Shown: positions 28,343 through 37,982, numbered from the stretch's first letter. The stretch is DNA of 64,000 nt from Hongsoonwoonella zoysiae (GCF_013266695.1 NZ_JABRXF010000002.1:682001-746000), one strand, 5' to 3'. Numbers and translations: made by a program. Notes: generated by a model from the sequence alone, not told the origin.

Positions 28343-28729
28343 TCAGGAACCGGGTGTCCAGGCATCGTAATCGCCCGTTACCTTGGGCCGGCTTTCCGGC
28401 GTAAGGATCGACCCGTGCGGACGATATGCGCCAGGTGTACCGGTAAGGTTCGGCTTGTGCGGCTTCTGCCATTCGCGCGCGCGATAGGCCTGATCGGTCG
28501 GCGGAGTGTCGACACGGTGGTGCATCCAACCGTGCCAGCCGGGCGGGATCAAAGACGCCTCAGCGAGATCCTTGTAGATCACCCAGCGCTTGGTGCCCCC
28601 ACGTTCGCGATAGTATTTATTGCCGAATTCGTCCTCGCCGACGAATTCGCCTTTTCGCCACGTGAAGAAACGTGTCCCCCAAGTGGCGCTGTTCCACCAC
28701 GTGAAGAACTGCAGAATCAGGGTCTTCAT
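28343..28729 (-). CDS. NADH:ubiquinone oxidoreductase subunit NDUFA12
   Basis: 128-residue supernumerary subunit of respiratory complex I, shared by alphaproteobacteria and mitochondria (B17.2 family). Diagnostic segments are FTWWNSATWGTRFFTWRKGE, VGEDEFGNKYYRER, RWVIYKDLAEASLIPPGWHGW and the C-terminal TPGS. It binds at the matrix/cytoplasmic arm near the Q-module. Single-gene unit, with the terminator at 28254-28291 directly downstream. Confidence 0.96.
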   Translation of the reverse strand: MKTLILQFFTWWNSATWGTRFFTWRKGEFVGEDEFGNKYYRERGGTKRWVIYKDLAEASLIPPGWHGWMHHRVDTPPTDQAYRAREWQKPHKPNLTGTPGAYRPHGSILTPESRPKVTGDYDAWTPGS

Positions 28730-28869
28730 GGGGATAAAGCGCTCCCAAGCGTGTTGGCGGTTCGCCGCCGTTGAAAATCGCGGGCGAATATGACGCGAGC
28801 TAATTCTTATGTCCAGACCACGAAGGCGTATTTACCGGCCGATAAATGGGTTTCGCATGGTTACGCTGG

Positions 28870-29514
28870 TCACCGTACGCGAACGGCCGCAAAACCGTCG
28901 GGGCGTTCGCCGGAATAGGCGGCGCGCCTGCGTGCGGCCTCGGCGCGCCTTGCAGCCAGCATCTCGATCTTGCGCGTCATGCTGGGCGACGCTTCGCGAT
29001 GGAAAACATTCGCTATATGCGCGACCTTGCGCGCATGGCGATCGAGCGCTTCCGCCATGCCATCTATTACGTATCGGCCGTCATCGAGCAGTTGGAACTC
29101 CCGATGGTCGCGAAGTGTCCACTGCAGTCTCGCATGAAGGGCTGACGGCGCCACCGGTTTAATGAGGACGTTTTGCGCTCCCGCCCGCAATGCCTTTTCC
29201 ACGACCGTACGCGTACCATGAGCCGTGACGAAAAGGATCGGCAGGAAGCAGAGCGGCGACATTTTCCTTCGGCGAATGCGCTGCAGGAGATGCAGTCCGC
29301 TCATGGGCTTCATGTACCAGTCGGTCAGCAACATGTTCGGCGGATCGATCTGCATGGCGTCCAGCGCTTCTTCTGCGCTATCGAATGTCCGCACGCGTCG
29401 AACGCGAAAACTCTGCAATGTCGACCGGAGGATCGTTTGCATGGGGCGGGCGTCGTCAACGACGATAATATCCAGGTCTTCGATCTTCCGCCCGTACGCA
29501 ATATGCCTGACCAT
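28870..29514 (-). CDS. Stand-alone response regulator receiver protein
   Basis: Cytoplasmic CheY-like receiver domain with a ~75-residue helical, Arg/Ala-rich C-terminal extension and no DNA-binding domain that I recognise. From ATG 29514 (214 residues), the acidic pair is Asp20-Asp21 in IIVVDDARPM, the phosphoacceptor is Asp65 in LLTDWYMKPMSG, Thr is in ILFVTAHG and Lys in NVLIKPVAP. I prefer 29514 because AAGAGG lies about ten bases upstream; an in-frame ATG at 29568 has no such site. No sensor kinase is nearby, so the partner is unknown. Confidence 0.85.
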   Translation of the reverse strand: MVRHIAYGRKIEDLDIIVVDDARPMQTILRSTLQSFRVRRVRTFDSAEEALDAMQIDPPNMLLTDWYMKPMSGLHLLQRIRRRKMSPLCFLPILFVTAHGTRTVVEKALRAGAQNVLIKPVAPSALHARLQWTLRDHREFQLLDDGRYVIDGMAEALDRHARKVAHIANVFHREASPSMTRKIEMLAARRAEAARRRAAYSGERPDGFAAVRVR

Positions 29515-30024
29515 ACTTGAGTTAACCTCTTCGCCGCCCGCGATTCGCGGGCTGAAAGGATTATCCAACCATGCCCCGGATTTCCGGCGGGTTCAGGCAA
29601 CAGCCCGAATTTTCGTCTAATTTTCATTAAACTGCCCGTGTCGGGATGTTAGCCTTCAAAAAAAAATCGGAATCGCTGGCCGATTCGACGTCCGCATTGT
29701 CTGGCCTCAAGGCACGCTGCCGGGGCTTCGCGATGCGCGAGGAAACCTGAATATGAAATTCTGCAAGCGTATCTTCGCCATGCGTCTGCGCAATTACCGC
29801 TATCCACAGATAAGCACAACATTTGGTGGGTAACACGATTCCACCTACAATAGATTGTTCCAGACGCTTGACGCTTACAGATTTTTCACTTTACCTTGAG
29901 GACAGTCACAGTGCGCGTTGCGGGGTTGGGGCTCAAGCACCTCGCGTCCTTTAAATAGACGGCCAGTTGGAGAATCTATCGGCAAGTTAGCGGGTTTGCC
30001 GGCGGGTTTTTTATGGCCCTCCCG
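29515..30024. other. Intergenic stretch upstream of nrdJ with a possible small RNA
   Basis: No protein gene is convincing here. On the plus strand TTGACG (29868-29873), a 17-base spacer and TTACCT (29891-29896) resemble a promoter. About 110 bases downstream, CGGCAA (29980-29985) and TTGCCG (29996-30001), then GCGGG and six T (30007-30012), resemble a terminator. A short RNA of about 29903-30012 is possible. Weak evidence. Confidence 0.3.
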
Positions 30025-30071
30025 ACACCGTATTTCGTGACGTTCGAGGCTCTGAATGCTATATATAGTGT
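30025..30071 (+). promoter_or_regulatory. nrdJ promoter with two tandem NrdR-like boxes
   Basis: ACACCGTATTTCGTGA (30025-30040) and ATGCTATATATAGTGT (30056-30071) each resemble the NrdR box acaCwAtATaTwGtgt and begin exactly 31 bases apart, three helical turns, as expected for paired NrdR sites. The promoter elements CGTGAC (30036-30041), a 17-base spacer and CTATAT (30059-30064) lie within the boxes, so NrdR binding would block RNA polymerase. NrdR is the ATP/dATP-sensing repressor of ribonucleotide reductase genes. Confidence 0.7.
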
Positions 30072-30127
30072 GGCAGGGCCATTCCAATCATGACGCGGCG
30101 CTATGAACGCGGCGGCCGATTAACAGG

Positions 30128-30221
30128 TGGCGACAATCCGTCCCGGTGCTTTTTCTCGAAAGCGCCGGCTCAGATGCGGCAAATTTCAGATTGTCGCTAC
30201 GTCAGCTATCCCCGCCCGGGG
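30128..30221 (+). ncRNA. Structured 5' leader of nrdJ (candidate cis-regulatory RNA)
   Basis: In the predicted 170-base leader, GCGACAATC (30130-30138) pairs with GATTGTCGC (30189-30197), extendable by U-A and G-U pairs to 30128/30199. Inside it, CCGGTGCTTT (30143-30152) pairs with AAAGCGCCGG (30159-30168) around a six-base loop, including one G-U pair. A short CCCC/GGGG hairpin (30210-30221) lies just before the ribosome site. No cobalamin riboswitch B12 box is seen. Function inferred only from structure and position. Confidence 0.45.
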
Positions 30222-30242
30222 ACGAGAGGAAGGGCTATAAAG

Positions 30243-33200
30243 ATGCGGATCGAGCGGCGGTACACAAAAGCAGGCCAATCGCCATACGCGGATATCGAGT
30301 TCCGAAAGGCAACCAGCGAAATCCGTAATCCGGATGGCTCGATCGTCTTCCAATTGGCCAATATCCAGGTGCCGGCACAATTTTCGCAGGTCGCCGCCGA
30401 TATTCTCGCACAGAAGTATTTCCGCAAGGCCGGTGTGCCGAAGCACCTCAAGCCTGTGGAGGAAAATACCGTTCCTTCCTGGCTGTGGCGCCAAGTACCC
30501 GACGAAAAGAAACTGGCAAGGCTGCCAGAAGAAGAACGCTTCGGTTCGGAGATCGATGCGCGCCAGGTATTCGACCGGCTGGCGGGAACCTGGACCTACT
30601 GGGGCTGGAAAGGCGGTTATTTCGACACCGAAGACGATGCCCGGGCGTTCTTCGACGAATTGCGCTACATGCTCGCGACGCAAAAGGTCGCCCCCAACTC
30701 GCCGCAGTGGTTCAACACCGGCCTACACTGGGCATATGGCATCGACGGACCGAGCCAGGGCCACCACTACGTCGATTTTCAGACGGGTGAACTCGTTCGT
30801 TCCGCATCCGCCTACGAACATCCGCAACCGCATGCTTGCTTCATCCAGTCGGTCGAGGATGATCTCGTCAACGACAATGGCATCATGGACCTCTGGGTAC
30901 GTGAAGCGCGCCTTTTCAAATACGGCTCAGGCACCGGCTCCAATTTTTCACGCGTACGGTCCGAGGGAGAGAAGCTCTCCGGAGGCGGCAAATCGTCGGG
31001 CCTGATGAGCTTCCTGAAGATCGGCGACCGCGCCGCTGGCGCCATCAAGTCCGGCGGGACGACGCGGCGCGCTGCAAAGATGGTCGTCGTCGACATCGAT
31101 CACCCGGACGTCGAGGACTACATCAACTGGAAGGTGAAGGAAGAGCAGAAGGTTGCCGCGCTCGTCACCGGCTCCAGGATCTGCCAGAAGCACCTCACCG
31201 CGATCATGCGCGCTTGCGTAAATTGCGAAGGCCCCGGCGACGACTGCTACGACCCGGCGAAGAACCCGGCGCTGAAGCGTGAAATCCGCGCAGCGAAGAA
31301 AATGCTGGTGCCGGAAAACTACATCTACCGCGTTATCCAGTTCGCGCGGCAGGGCTATACTTCCATTGAATTCCCAACCTACAACACCGATTGGGATTCG
31401 GAGGCCTATCTCACCGTTTCCGGTCAGAATTCGAACAACTCCGTGCGTGTCACCGACGGCTTCCTGAAAGCCGTTACGGAAGATGGCGACTGGGATCTCA
31501 CGGCGCGCCGGGACGGCAAGGTGCTTAAGACCGTCAAGGCGAAAGACCTTTGGGAGCAGGTCGGCTATGCCGCCTGGGCTTCGGCCGATCCTGGCATCCA
31601 GTATCACACAACGATCAACGACTGGCACACCTGCCCCGCTTCCGGGGAAATCAGGGCATCGAACCCGTGCTCGGAGTATATGTTCCTTGACGATACGGCC
31701 TGCAATCTCGCGTCACTGAACCTGCTGCAATTCCGTAAAAAGGATCGTTCGTTCGATACGCAGTCATTCGAGCATGGCGTGCGGCTTTGGACGATCGTAC
31801 TGGAGATATCCGTGCTGATGGCGCAGTTCCCGTCCAAGGAAATTGCGCAGCTTTCCTACGAATACCGTACGCTTGGCCTTGGCTATGCCAACATCGGCGG
31901 ACTGCTGATGACCTCTGGCATTCCCTATGACAGCGAGGAAGGCCGTGCGATCTGCGGTGCGATTACGGCGATCATGACCGGCGTTTCCTACGCGACTTCC
32001 GCAGAAATGGCAGGCGAACTCGGCGCGTTCCCGGGTTATGAGAAGAACGCCGAACATATGCTTCGCGTGATCCGCAATCATCGCCGTGCCGCTTATGGCG
32101 AGGCTTCGGGATACGAAAAGCTTCAGACCGCGCCGGTACCGCTCGACCACGCCACCTGCCCCGACCAGACTCTCGTCGAAAGGGCAAGGGCCGCATGGGA
32201 CAAGGCGCTTGAACTCGGCGAAAAGCACGGATACCGCAACGCCCAGTCGACGGTTATTGCGCCGACCGGCACAATCGGCCTTGTCATGGACTGCGACACG
32301 ACCGGCATCGAGCCCGACTTCGCCCTTGTGAAATTCAAGAAACTCGCAGGCGGCGGCTATTTCAAGATCATCAACCGCGCCGTGCCGGAAGCACTCCGTA
32401 CGCTGGGTTACGGCGAAAGCGAGATCGCCGAGATCGAAGCCTATGCCGTCGGTCACGGCTCGCTGAAGCAGGCGCCGGCGATCAATTCGGCATCGCTGAA
32501 GGCGCGCGGCTTCACTGACGAGGCGATTGACAAGGTCGAAGGCTCGCTCAAGACGGCGTTCGACATCAAGTTCGTTTTCAACCGCTGGACGCTTGGCGAC
32601 AGCTTCCTGATCAAGGCGTTGCAGGTGCCGGCCGATCGTCTGGACGATCCGGAGTTCGACCTGCTTTCTTTCCTCGGCTTCTCGAAGGCCGACATCGAAG
32701 CCGCCAATACACACGTTTGCGGGGCGATGACACTGGAAGGCGCACCGCATCTGAAGGAAGAGCACTATCCGGTGTTCGATTGCGCCAACCCCTGTGGGCG
32801 AATCGGCAAGCGCTACCTCTCGGTGGAAAGTCACATCCGCATGATGGCGGCAGCCCAACCGTTCATTTCGGGCGCGATTTCCAAGACGATCAACATGCCG
32901 AACAGTGCAACCGTCGAGGACTGCAAGGACGCATATATGCTGTCCTGGAAACTGGCGCTCAAGGCCAACGCACTCTACCGCGACGGCTCGAAGCTTTCCC
33001 AGCCGTTGAACGCACAGCTTCTGGCGGACGCGGAAGAAGACGATGAAGACGCGGTCGAAGCTCTCGTTGCCCAGCCGCAGGCGGGCCGCGCGGAAGTGGT
33101 GGCGGAGCGGATCGTCGAGCGAATCGTCGAGCGTGCAATCCGTGAGCGCGAAAAGCTGCCCGACCGGCGCAAAGGCTATACCCAGAAAGCCCGCGTCGGT

Positions 33201-33938
33201 GGACACAAGGTCTATCTCACGACCGGCGAATACGCGGACGGACGGCTAGGCGAAATCTTCATCGACATGCATAAGGAAGGCGCGGCCTTCCGCTCGCTGA
33301 TGAACAATTTCGCCATCGCCATCTCGCTCGGCCTGCAATATGGCGTGCCGCTGGAAGAATATGTAGACGCCTTTACCTTCACCCGATTCGAGCCGGCAGG
33401 TATGGTGCAAGGCAACGAGGCGATAAAGAACGCGACCTCGATCCTCGATTACATTTTCCGGGAACTCGCGATCTCCTACCTCGGCAGGCACGATCTGGCC
33501 CATGTTCCGCCGGAAGCGATCGGCAACACCGTATTGTCGAGTGGTCCGAACGAGGGGCGCTCGGAAGATTCTCAGCATCCGGTGGTATCGCACGGCCTGA
33601 TCCGCGGCCAGACCGAGCGTTTCCGCCTGATCAGCAACGGCAACGAGCCGGCTGGCGACCTGAACAACGCGACGACAGCCCGTTCTTCCGGCAGCGGCAT
33701 TCGTGTCCAGACGGCGGCGGTGGCCACAGCATTCCAGCGGGATGCCGCTCCGTCCGAAGAGCCTCAAATCTCGGTCGGCCAGACGGAGGCGGCACCGTCC
33801 GTCGCCGAACAGGTCGCCCAGGCGCGAATGAAGGGCTACGAAGGCGAAAGCTGCTCCGAATGCGGCAATTTCACCATGGTGCGCAACGGCACATGTCTGA
33901 AGTGCGACACTTGCGGCGCAACGAGCGGCTGTAGCTGA
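30243..33938 (+). CDS. nrdJ: Class II (adenosylcobalamin-dependent) ribonucleotide reductase
   Basis: 1231-residue enzyme reducing ribonucleotides to deoxyribonucleotides with vitamin B12 as radical source, usable with or without oxygen. The start [20 protein letters not shown] is the conserved N-terminus and has AGAGGAAGG about ten bases upstream; an in-frame ATG at 30090 adds 51 non-conserved residues and overlaps the leader structure. Active-site segments are [28 protein letters not shown] with a catalytic cysteine, and [20 protein letters not shown]. The C-terminal ~25 residues hold a CxxC...CxxC cluster ([13 protein letters not shown], ending GCS) that re-reduces the active site. Single-gene transcript ending at 34018-34046. 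Confidence 0.96.
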   Translation: MRIERRYTKAGQSPYADIEFRKATSEIRNPDGSIVFQLANIQVPAQFSQVAADILAQKYFRKAGVPKHLKPVEENTVPSWLWRQVPDEKKLARLPEEERFGSEIDARQVFDRLAGTWTYWGWKGGYFDTEDDARAFFDELRYMLATQKVAPNSPQWFNTGLHWAYGIDGPSQGHHYVDFQTGELVRSASAYEHPQPHACFIQSVEDDLVNDNGIMDLWVREARLFKYGSGTGSNFSRVRSEGEKLSGGGKSSGLMSFLKIGDRAAGAIKSGGTTRRAAKMVVVDIDHPDVEDYINWKVKEEQKVAALVTGSRICQKHLTAIMRACVNCEGPGDDCYDPAKNPALKREIRAAKKMLVPENYIYRVIQFARQGYTSIEFPTYNTDWDSEAYLTVSGQNSNNSVRVTDGFLKAVTEDGDWDLTARRDGKVLKTVKAKDLWEQVGYAAWASADPGIQYHTTINDWHTCPASGEIRASNPCSEYMFLDDTACNLASLNLLQFRKKDRSFDTQSFEHGVRLWTIVLEISVLMAQFPSKEIAQLSYEYRTLGLGYANIGGLLMTSGIPYDSEEGRAICGAITAIMTGVSYATSAEMAGELGAFPGYEKNAEHMLRVIRNHRRAAYGEASGYEKLQTAPVPLDHATCPDQTLVERARAAWDKALELGEKHGYRNAQSTVIAPTGTIGLVMDCDTTGIEPDFALVKFKKLAGGGYFKIINRAVPEALRTLGYGESEIAEIEAYAVGHGSLKQAPAINSASLKARGFTDEAIDKVEGSLKTAFDIKFVFNRWTLGDSFLIKALQVPADRLDDPEFDLLSFLGFSKADIEAANTHVCGAMTLEGAPHLKEEHYPVFDCANPCGRIGKRYLSVESHIRMMAAAQPFISGAISKTINMPNSATVEDCKDAYMLSWKLALKANALYRDGSKLSQPLNAQLLADAEEDDEDAVEALVAQPQAGRAEVVAERIVERIVERAIREREKLPDRRKGYTQKARVGGHKVYLTTGEYADGRLGEIFIDMHKEGAAFRSLMNNFAIAISLGLQYGVPLEEYVDAFTFTRFEPAGMVQGNEAIKNATSILDYIFRELAISYLGRHDLAHVPPEAIGNTVLSSGPNEGRSEDSQHPVVSHGLIRGQTERFRLISNGNEPAGDLNNATTARSSGSGIRVQTAAVATAFQRDAAPSEEPQISVGQTEAAPSVAEQVAQARMKGYEGESCSECGNFTMVRNGTCLKCDTCGATSGCS

Positions 33939-34017
33939 CCCAGAACTGCGGTTCCCGCAGCATCTCGCAAAGGGTTGGTGCAAGGACCCAAAACCTGGCT
34001 GCTATGAACAACAGATC

Positions 34018-34046
34018 GCCTCACCCATTGGGTGAGGCACTTTTTT
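34018..34046 (+). terminator. Intrinsic terminator after nrdJ
   Basis: GCCTCACCC (34018-34026) and GGGTGAGGC (34030-34038) form a perfect nine-base stem with a three-base loop, followed by AC and six T (34041-34046). It lies 80 bases after the nrdJ stop. Confidence 0.9.
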
Positions 34047-34097
34047 GTTCCCACGATCGACCGATATGATGAAAAGGAGCCGGTGAGACGAGCGAAC

Positions 34098-34967
34098 TCA
34101 CTCAAGCTCGGAAAGCTTTTCGTGGATCGTTTCGATGCGTTCAAGATGCCGCCGCCCTTGGACGTCCAGTTTCGCCAGGACTGAAAGCGCAAGCAGACGC
34201 AGGAGCGCCAGAACGCCGGCATAGGAATCGACCGCCTGAGGCGTTTCGACGATGCAACTCAGATTGTAATGCGCTACCGCGGGCGCCTCCCGAATGGAAC
34301 GATCAGCGATGAGAACGACATCGGCCCCCGCCTCCGTTACCGATCGAACGAAGTCGGTGAAGCTTGAGGGACGCCGTCGCAACCCAATGACAAGCACTAC
34401 ATCACCTGGCCCGACGCCGGCGATTCCCTCCGCGAGGGTTTGGCCGGGGGCGTTCAGCATTTCTACTCCCGGGCGGAACTGAGCCAGCATTGTTCTTGCG
34501 TATTCAGCAGCGAAATAGCTGTTTCGAAAACCCGCTACCCTGAGCCGCCTGCGCTTTGTGAGAAGCTCGGCCACCGCATCCAGCGTTAGCGGATTTACCA
34601 TCGCAAGGGTCGCCTCGACTATCTTCATCTCGATATCTATATGGCGCGCGAGAAAGTCTCGCTCCTGTATCGCCCCCTTGGCGCTTTCTGCGAGATAGAG
34701 CGGAGAACCGACTGCTCTCATCGATCTAGCCGCACGTCTCGCCTCCTCGTAGGAGCCGTATCCGAGCCGGCGAAATAGGCGTGAAACCGTCGCATTGGAG
34801 ACCTTCGCCCTTTCCGCGAGTTCGGACGCCGACCAAATCGCAAGCTCTCCGGGCATGTCGAGGATAAGATCGGCGGCTTTTCTTTCGCCTTCAGGTAGTT
34901 CTGCATAGGTGCGGTGGATGCGTTGCGTGGGCGATTCCGCCTGTTGCTGCTTCCCCATGGCCTGCAT
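34098..34967 (-). CDS. RpiR/MurR-family transcriptional regulator
   Basis: 289-residue regulator with an N-terminal RpiR helix-turn-helix (WSASELAERAKVSNATVSRLFRRLGYGSYEEAR) and a C-terminal SIS domain (VAGFRNSYFAAEYARTML, VVLVIGLRRRPSSFTDFV, ADVVLIADRS). SIS domains sense phosphosugars or other small ligands. I chose ATG 34967 because AGGAGG lies four bases upstream; longer in-frame starts up to 35057 would run into the operator. It diverges from the TRAP-diaminopropionate operon and is presumably its ligand-responsive controller. Confidence 0.88.
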   Translation of the reverse strand: MQAMGKQQQAESPTQRIHRTYAELPEGERKAADLILDMPGELAIWSASELAERAKVSNATVSRLFRRLGYGSYEEARRAARSMRAVGSPLYLAESAKGAIQERDFLARHIDIEMKIVEATLAMVNPLTLDAVAELLTKRRRLRVAGFRNSYFAAEYARTMLAQFRPGVEMLNAPGQTLAEGIAGVGPGDVVLVIGLRRRPSSFTDFVRSVTEAGADVVLIADRSIREAPAVAHYNLSCIVETPQAVDSYAGVLALLRLLALSVLAKLDVQGRRHLERIETIHEKLSELE

Positions 34968-35019
34968 CGCCGCCTCCTGCCGGATATCATTTGCTTTCGA
35001 AATCATTTTTTTATCGTTG

Positions 35020-35048
35020 TTGACTTCATGAAAAACCTGTTTCATCGT
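35020..35048 (+). promoter_or_regulatory. Promoter and palindromic operator for the TRAP operon
   Basis: TTGACT (35020-35025) is a -35-like hexamer followed at 17 bases by a weak -10 (35043-35048). Between them is the palindrome ATGAAAAACCTGTTTCAT (35028-35045) with six-base arms ATGAAA/TTTCAT. A site in the spacer between a divergent RpiR gene and its likely targets is the expected operator. Assignment to RpiR is inferred. Confidence 0.5.
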
Positions 35049-35092
35049 CGAGGTCAAGATGCAAGCCGACCGCCGTACGACAGGGATGATGC

Positions 35093-35626
35093 ATGACGGA
35101 TATCGCCCTCAACGCCAAGCGCTGGAGCCTGCGGATCAACTGGCTTGTCGAGAGGGTTTGCGTCCTTCTCCTGCTGTTGCTCGTTCTTGACGTCTGGCTC
35201 GGCGTTCTGGTTCGTTACGTCATCCCGTTACCGCTTACTTTCACCGAGGAGCTGGCGCGCTACCTGATGATCTGGATGGCTCTCCTCGCCGTCTCCTCAG
35301 GCATTGCCTACCGCGAACATATCGGCGTCGAATTCATTTTCGAGAGGCTTCCAGCCCCGCTCCGCCGCTGGCTAGCGGTAGCATTCGATGTGATAGGTCT
35401 AGCTTTCTTCGGCGCTCTTTTCTGGTACGGGCTGGGCTTCACCGAAAAAGGTTTCGGTCGCGTCACGATGATTTACGCCATGCCAAAAGGTTACGCCTTC
35501 GCCGGTGTACCTCTCGCAGCTTTCGTTGCATGTACTCAGCTCGCGCTCATGGGCCTTCATGACTTTTTCGCCGCACGAGCTCCTGAGGTCGTCGCGGCCC
35601 GTGTGGCCCAGGGGGGGTCGGAATAA
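35093..35626 (+). CDS. TRAP transporter small permease (DctQ)
   Basis: 177-residue integral membrane protein with four predicted helices, the small membrane subunit of a tripartite ATP-independent periplasmic transporter. The DctQ-typical motif TFTEELARYLMIWMALLAVSSG and the following IAYREHIGVEF loop are clear. It forms the membrane complex with DctM, whose start overlaps its stop by one base (TAATG). First gene of an operon running to 41439. Confidence 0.93.
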   Translation: MTDIALNAKRWSLRINWLVERVCVLLLLLLVLDVWLGVLVRYVIPLPLTFTEELARYLMIWMALLAVSSGIAYREHIGVEFIFERLPAPLRRWLAVAFDVIGLAFFGALFWYGLGFTEKGFGRVTMIYAMPKGYAFAGVPLAAFVACTQLALMGLHDFFAARAPEVVAARVAQGGSE

Positions 35627-36909
35627 TGGGCGTCTGGCTGGTTCCACTTGCTTTCTTCGGGTTCCTCGCTCTCGGAATGCCGGTCGGCATTGCCATCGGT
35701 GTAGCGGGAATGGTCGGCATTTTCGATATGGGGCCGCGCTTCATGCAGATGGCTCCCGACCGCGTCTTCGCCGGACTTGACCTGTTCCCCTTCCTTGCCA
35801 TGCCGTTCTTTATCCTGGCGGGCGAGATCATGAACCGGTCGGGAATAACATCCGGCCTCGTGAAACTTGCGGATGCGCTCGTTGGCTGGCTGCGGGGCGG
35901 CATGGCCCATTCCAACATGGTCGCTTCGGTCATGTTTGCCGGTATCACGGGCTCGGCGACAGCCGACGCCGCCGCCTTCGGCAACACCCTTGTGCCTGCG
36001 ATGGAAAAGGCCGGATACACGAGACGCTACGCCTGCGCGGTTACGGCGGCGGGTTCGATCATCGGACCGACGATCCCCCCTTCCACGCTCATGATCATCT
36101 ACGGCTCGATCATGGGCGTTTCGATCGCCGGCCTCTTCGCCGCCGGCATTTTGCCAGGACTGATGATATGTGCGATCTGCATGATCGTGATCGCACTGAC
36201 GGCACGGCGGAAAAACCTCCCCAAAGGCGAAGGCAGACCAAGCTTGAGACTGGTGCTCTCCGCGCTGCGCGAAGGCTTTCTGGCGGCACTCCTGCCGATC
36301 TTTATTCTTGGCTCGATCCTCGGCGGATTCGCGACACCGACCGAGGCAGCGGCAATCGCGGTCGCATACGCGCTCTTCGTCGGCGGTGTCATCTATCGCG
36401 CACTCTCTTGGCAGGACCTTTACGAGATCGGAGTCAGAACCACCCGGATCACCGGCGTGATCTTCCTCATAATCGCATCTGCGACGATCCTCGGCTGGTG
36501 GATGACGTTCAACCGTGTTCCTCAGGCCATCGCCGAAGCCATGCTCGCAGTTTCGCAGAACCCGCAGGTGGTGATCGGGCTCATCGTCCTTCTTCTTCTG
36601 CTGATCGGTCTCGTCATGGATATCAACGCCACCCTGATCATCCTGGCTCCGGTCCTCGCACCGCTCACCTTGAAACTCGGAATGGACCCCGTTCATGCCG
36701 GGATCATGATCATCCTCGCGCTGAACATATCGCTTATGACGCCGCCCGTAGGCGCATGTCTTTTTGTCCTCGCCTCGGTTACCGGCGAAAAGGTGGAACA
36801 GATCACACGCGAACTCTGGCCCTTCATCCTGGCCGAGGTCGCAATTCTTCTGGTCATCGCGTTTTGGGCGGACCTTACCCTCTTCATACCAAGGCTGCTC
36901 GGCTTGTGA
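35626..36909 (+). CDS. TRAP transporter large permease (DctM)
   Basis: 427-residue transport subunit with about 12 membrane helices that couples sodium (or proton) gradient to substrate uptake. Family segments include LALGMPVGIAIGVAG, MPFFILAGEIMNRSGI, GITGSATADAAAFGNTLVP, GSIIGPTIPPSTLMIIYG and the C-terminal ALNISLMTPPVGACLFVLAS. Length is normal for stand-alone DctM. The gene is translationally coupled to dctQ and followed after 31 bases by the binding-protein gene. Confidence 0.95.
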   Translation: MGVWLVPLAFFGFLALGMPVGIAIGVAGMVGIFDMGPRFMQMAPDRVFAGLDLFPFLAMPFFILAGEIMNRSGITSGLVKLADALVGWLRGGMAHSNMVASVMFAGITGSATADAAAFGNTLVPAMEKAGYTRRYACAVTAAGSIIGPTIPPSTLMIIYGSIMGVSIAGLFAAGILPGLMICAICMIVIALTARRKNLPKGEGRPSLRLVLSALREGFLAALLPIFILGSILGGFATPTEAAAIAVAYALFVGGVIYRALSWQDLYEIGVRTTRITGVIFLIIASATILGWWMTFNRVPQAIAEAMLAVSQNPQVVIGLIVLLLLLIGLVMDINATLIILAPVLAPLTLKLGMDPVHAGIMIILALNISLMTPPVGACLFVLASVTGEKVEQITRELWPFILAEVAILLVIAFWADLTLFIPRLLGL

Positions 36910-36940
36910 GCGGTCTCAAACAACCAGAAGGGAAACAGCC

Positions 36941-37978
36941 ATGAACAATGCGATCAAAACCCTTGGTATCGGGTTGGCCGCGGCCTGCCTGTCCGCGCAA
37001 GCCTTTGCCGCCGACGTGACGATCCGACTTGCGCATCTTAATCCGGAGGATCCCTTCGCCAGCCATTCGGGCGCAATGGCAGCCGTTTTCAAGAGCCTCG
37101 TAGAATCAAGCTCGAACGGTGAAATCGAGGTGCAGCTCTTCCCGAACGGCCAGCTCGGAAAGGATAACGAGGTGATCGAGCAGGTTCGCTCCGGGATCGT
37201 GGAGAGCACCATTTCTTCGTCGGGCGGCATGGCGCAGCATTATCCGCTCGTTGGCGTCTTTGACATCCCCTTCGCCTTCCCGAACATCGGCGTGGCAAGC
37301 CGCGTTATCTCCAAGGACAGCGAATTCGGCAAGAAATTTATCTCCGATCTGGAAGGAACGACCGACCTGAAGGTGCTGGGTCTGATCGACTCGGGCGGTT
37401 TCTTCGCCTTCACGAACTCGAAAAAGCCGATCACCTCGGTCGAAGACATGGCCGGCTTGCGTATCCGCACCATGACGTTGCCGACGCATGAGACGATCGT
37501 CTCCTCCCTTGGCGGCCAACCGACACCCCTTCCCTGGGCCGAAGTCTATACCGCGCTTCAGACCGGCGTTGCCGACGGCCAGATGAACCCGGTACCGATA
37601 ATCGCATTCGCCAAATTCGATGAAGTGCAGAAATACCTCTCGGTCACAAACCACATCATCACGCCGTATATCTGGACGATGAACGCCGAATTCTACGACG
37701 GACTCTCCGACGAGCATAAGACGCTCATCAACTGGGCTTCGGAAGTGGCAACCGAAGCCGGGCGCTCCATGAGCCGCGTGATCGAGGCCTCCGACAAGGG
37801 GCTGCCCGCACTTGCAAAGAAGATGGAAGTGAACGTAATCCCGCCGGCGGAACAGGCAAAATTTGCCGAAGCCGCACAACCTGCCGTGCGTAAGCTTATC
37901 GAAGAGCAGTACGGCGCTCCCGGAACGGAGATGCTGGATTCGCTGCTGAATTCCATCAAGGAAGAAAACAACTTCTGA
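36941..37978 (+). CDS. TRAP transporter substrate-binding protein (DctP)
   Basis: 345-residue periplasmic solute receptor with a signal peptide cleaved after AQAFA (about residue 23). The conserved DctP segments LRIRTMTLPTHETIVSSLG and LPWAEVYTALQTGVADGQMNP are present. The second Arg of LRIRTM normally forms a salt bridge with a substrate carboxylate, so an organic or amino acid is the expected ligand. The enzymes encoded downstream suggest a ureido or amino-acid substrate. A strong hairpin follows five bases after the stop codon. Confidence 0.94.
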   Translation: MNNAIKTLGIGLAAACLSAQAFAADVTIRLAHLNPEDPFASHSGAMAAVFKSLVESSSNGEIEVQLFPNGQLGKDNEVIEQVRSGIVESTISSSGGMAQHYPLVGVFDIPFAFPNIGVASRVISKDSEFGKKFISDLEGTTDLKVLGLIDSGGFFAFTNSKKPITSVEDMAGLRIRTMTLPTHETIVSSLGGQPTPLPWAEVYTALQTGVADGQMNPVPIIAFAKFDEVQKYLSVTNHIITPYIWTMNAEFYDGLSDEHKTLINWASEVATEAGRSMSRVIEASDKGLPALAKKMEVNVIPPAEQAKFAEAAQPAVRKLIEEQYGAPGTEMLDSLLNSIKEENNF

Positions 37979-37982
37979 TCAC

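Noticed and set aside
30072-30242. Cobalamin riboswitch in front of nrdJ
   Set aside because: The leader is structured but lacks the B12-box and the conserved GGGAA-type core that I would expect.
30090-30242. Upstream in-frame ATG for nrdJ at 30090
   Set aside because: It would add 51 residues unlike any NrdJ N-terminus and would run through the leader stems; the ATG at 30243 has a good ribosome site and the conserved MRIERRYTK start.
31764-33206. 480-codon open frame on the minus strand inside nrdJ
   Set aside because: It lies wholly opposite a clearly conserved gene, and its composition (rich in Arg, His, Gly) is what the complementary strand of a high-GC gene gives.
35557-36696. 379-codon minus-strand frame opposite dctM
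   Set aside because: Highly charged composition is the complement of a hydrophobic membrane protein; not a gene.
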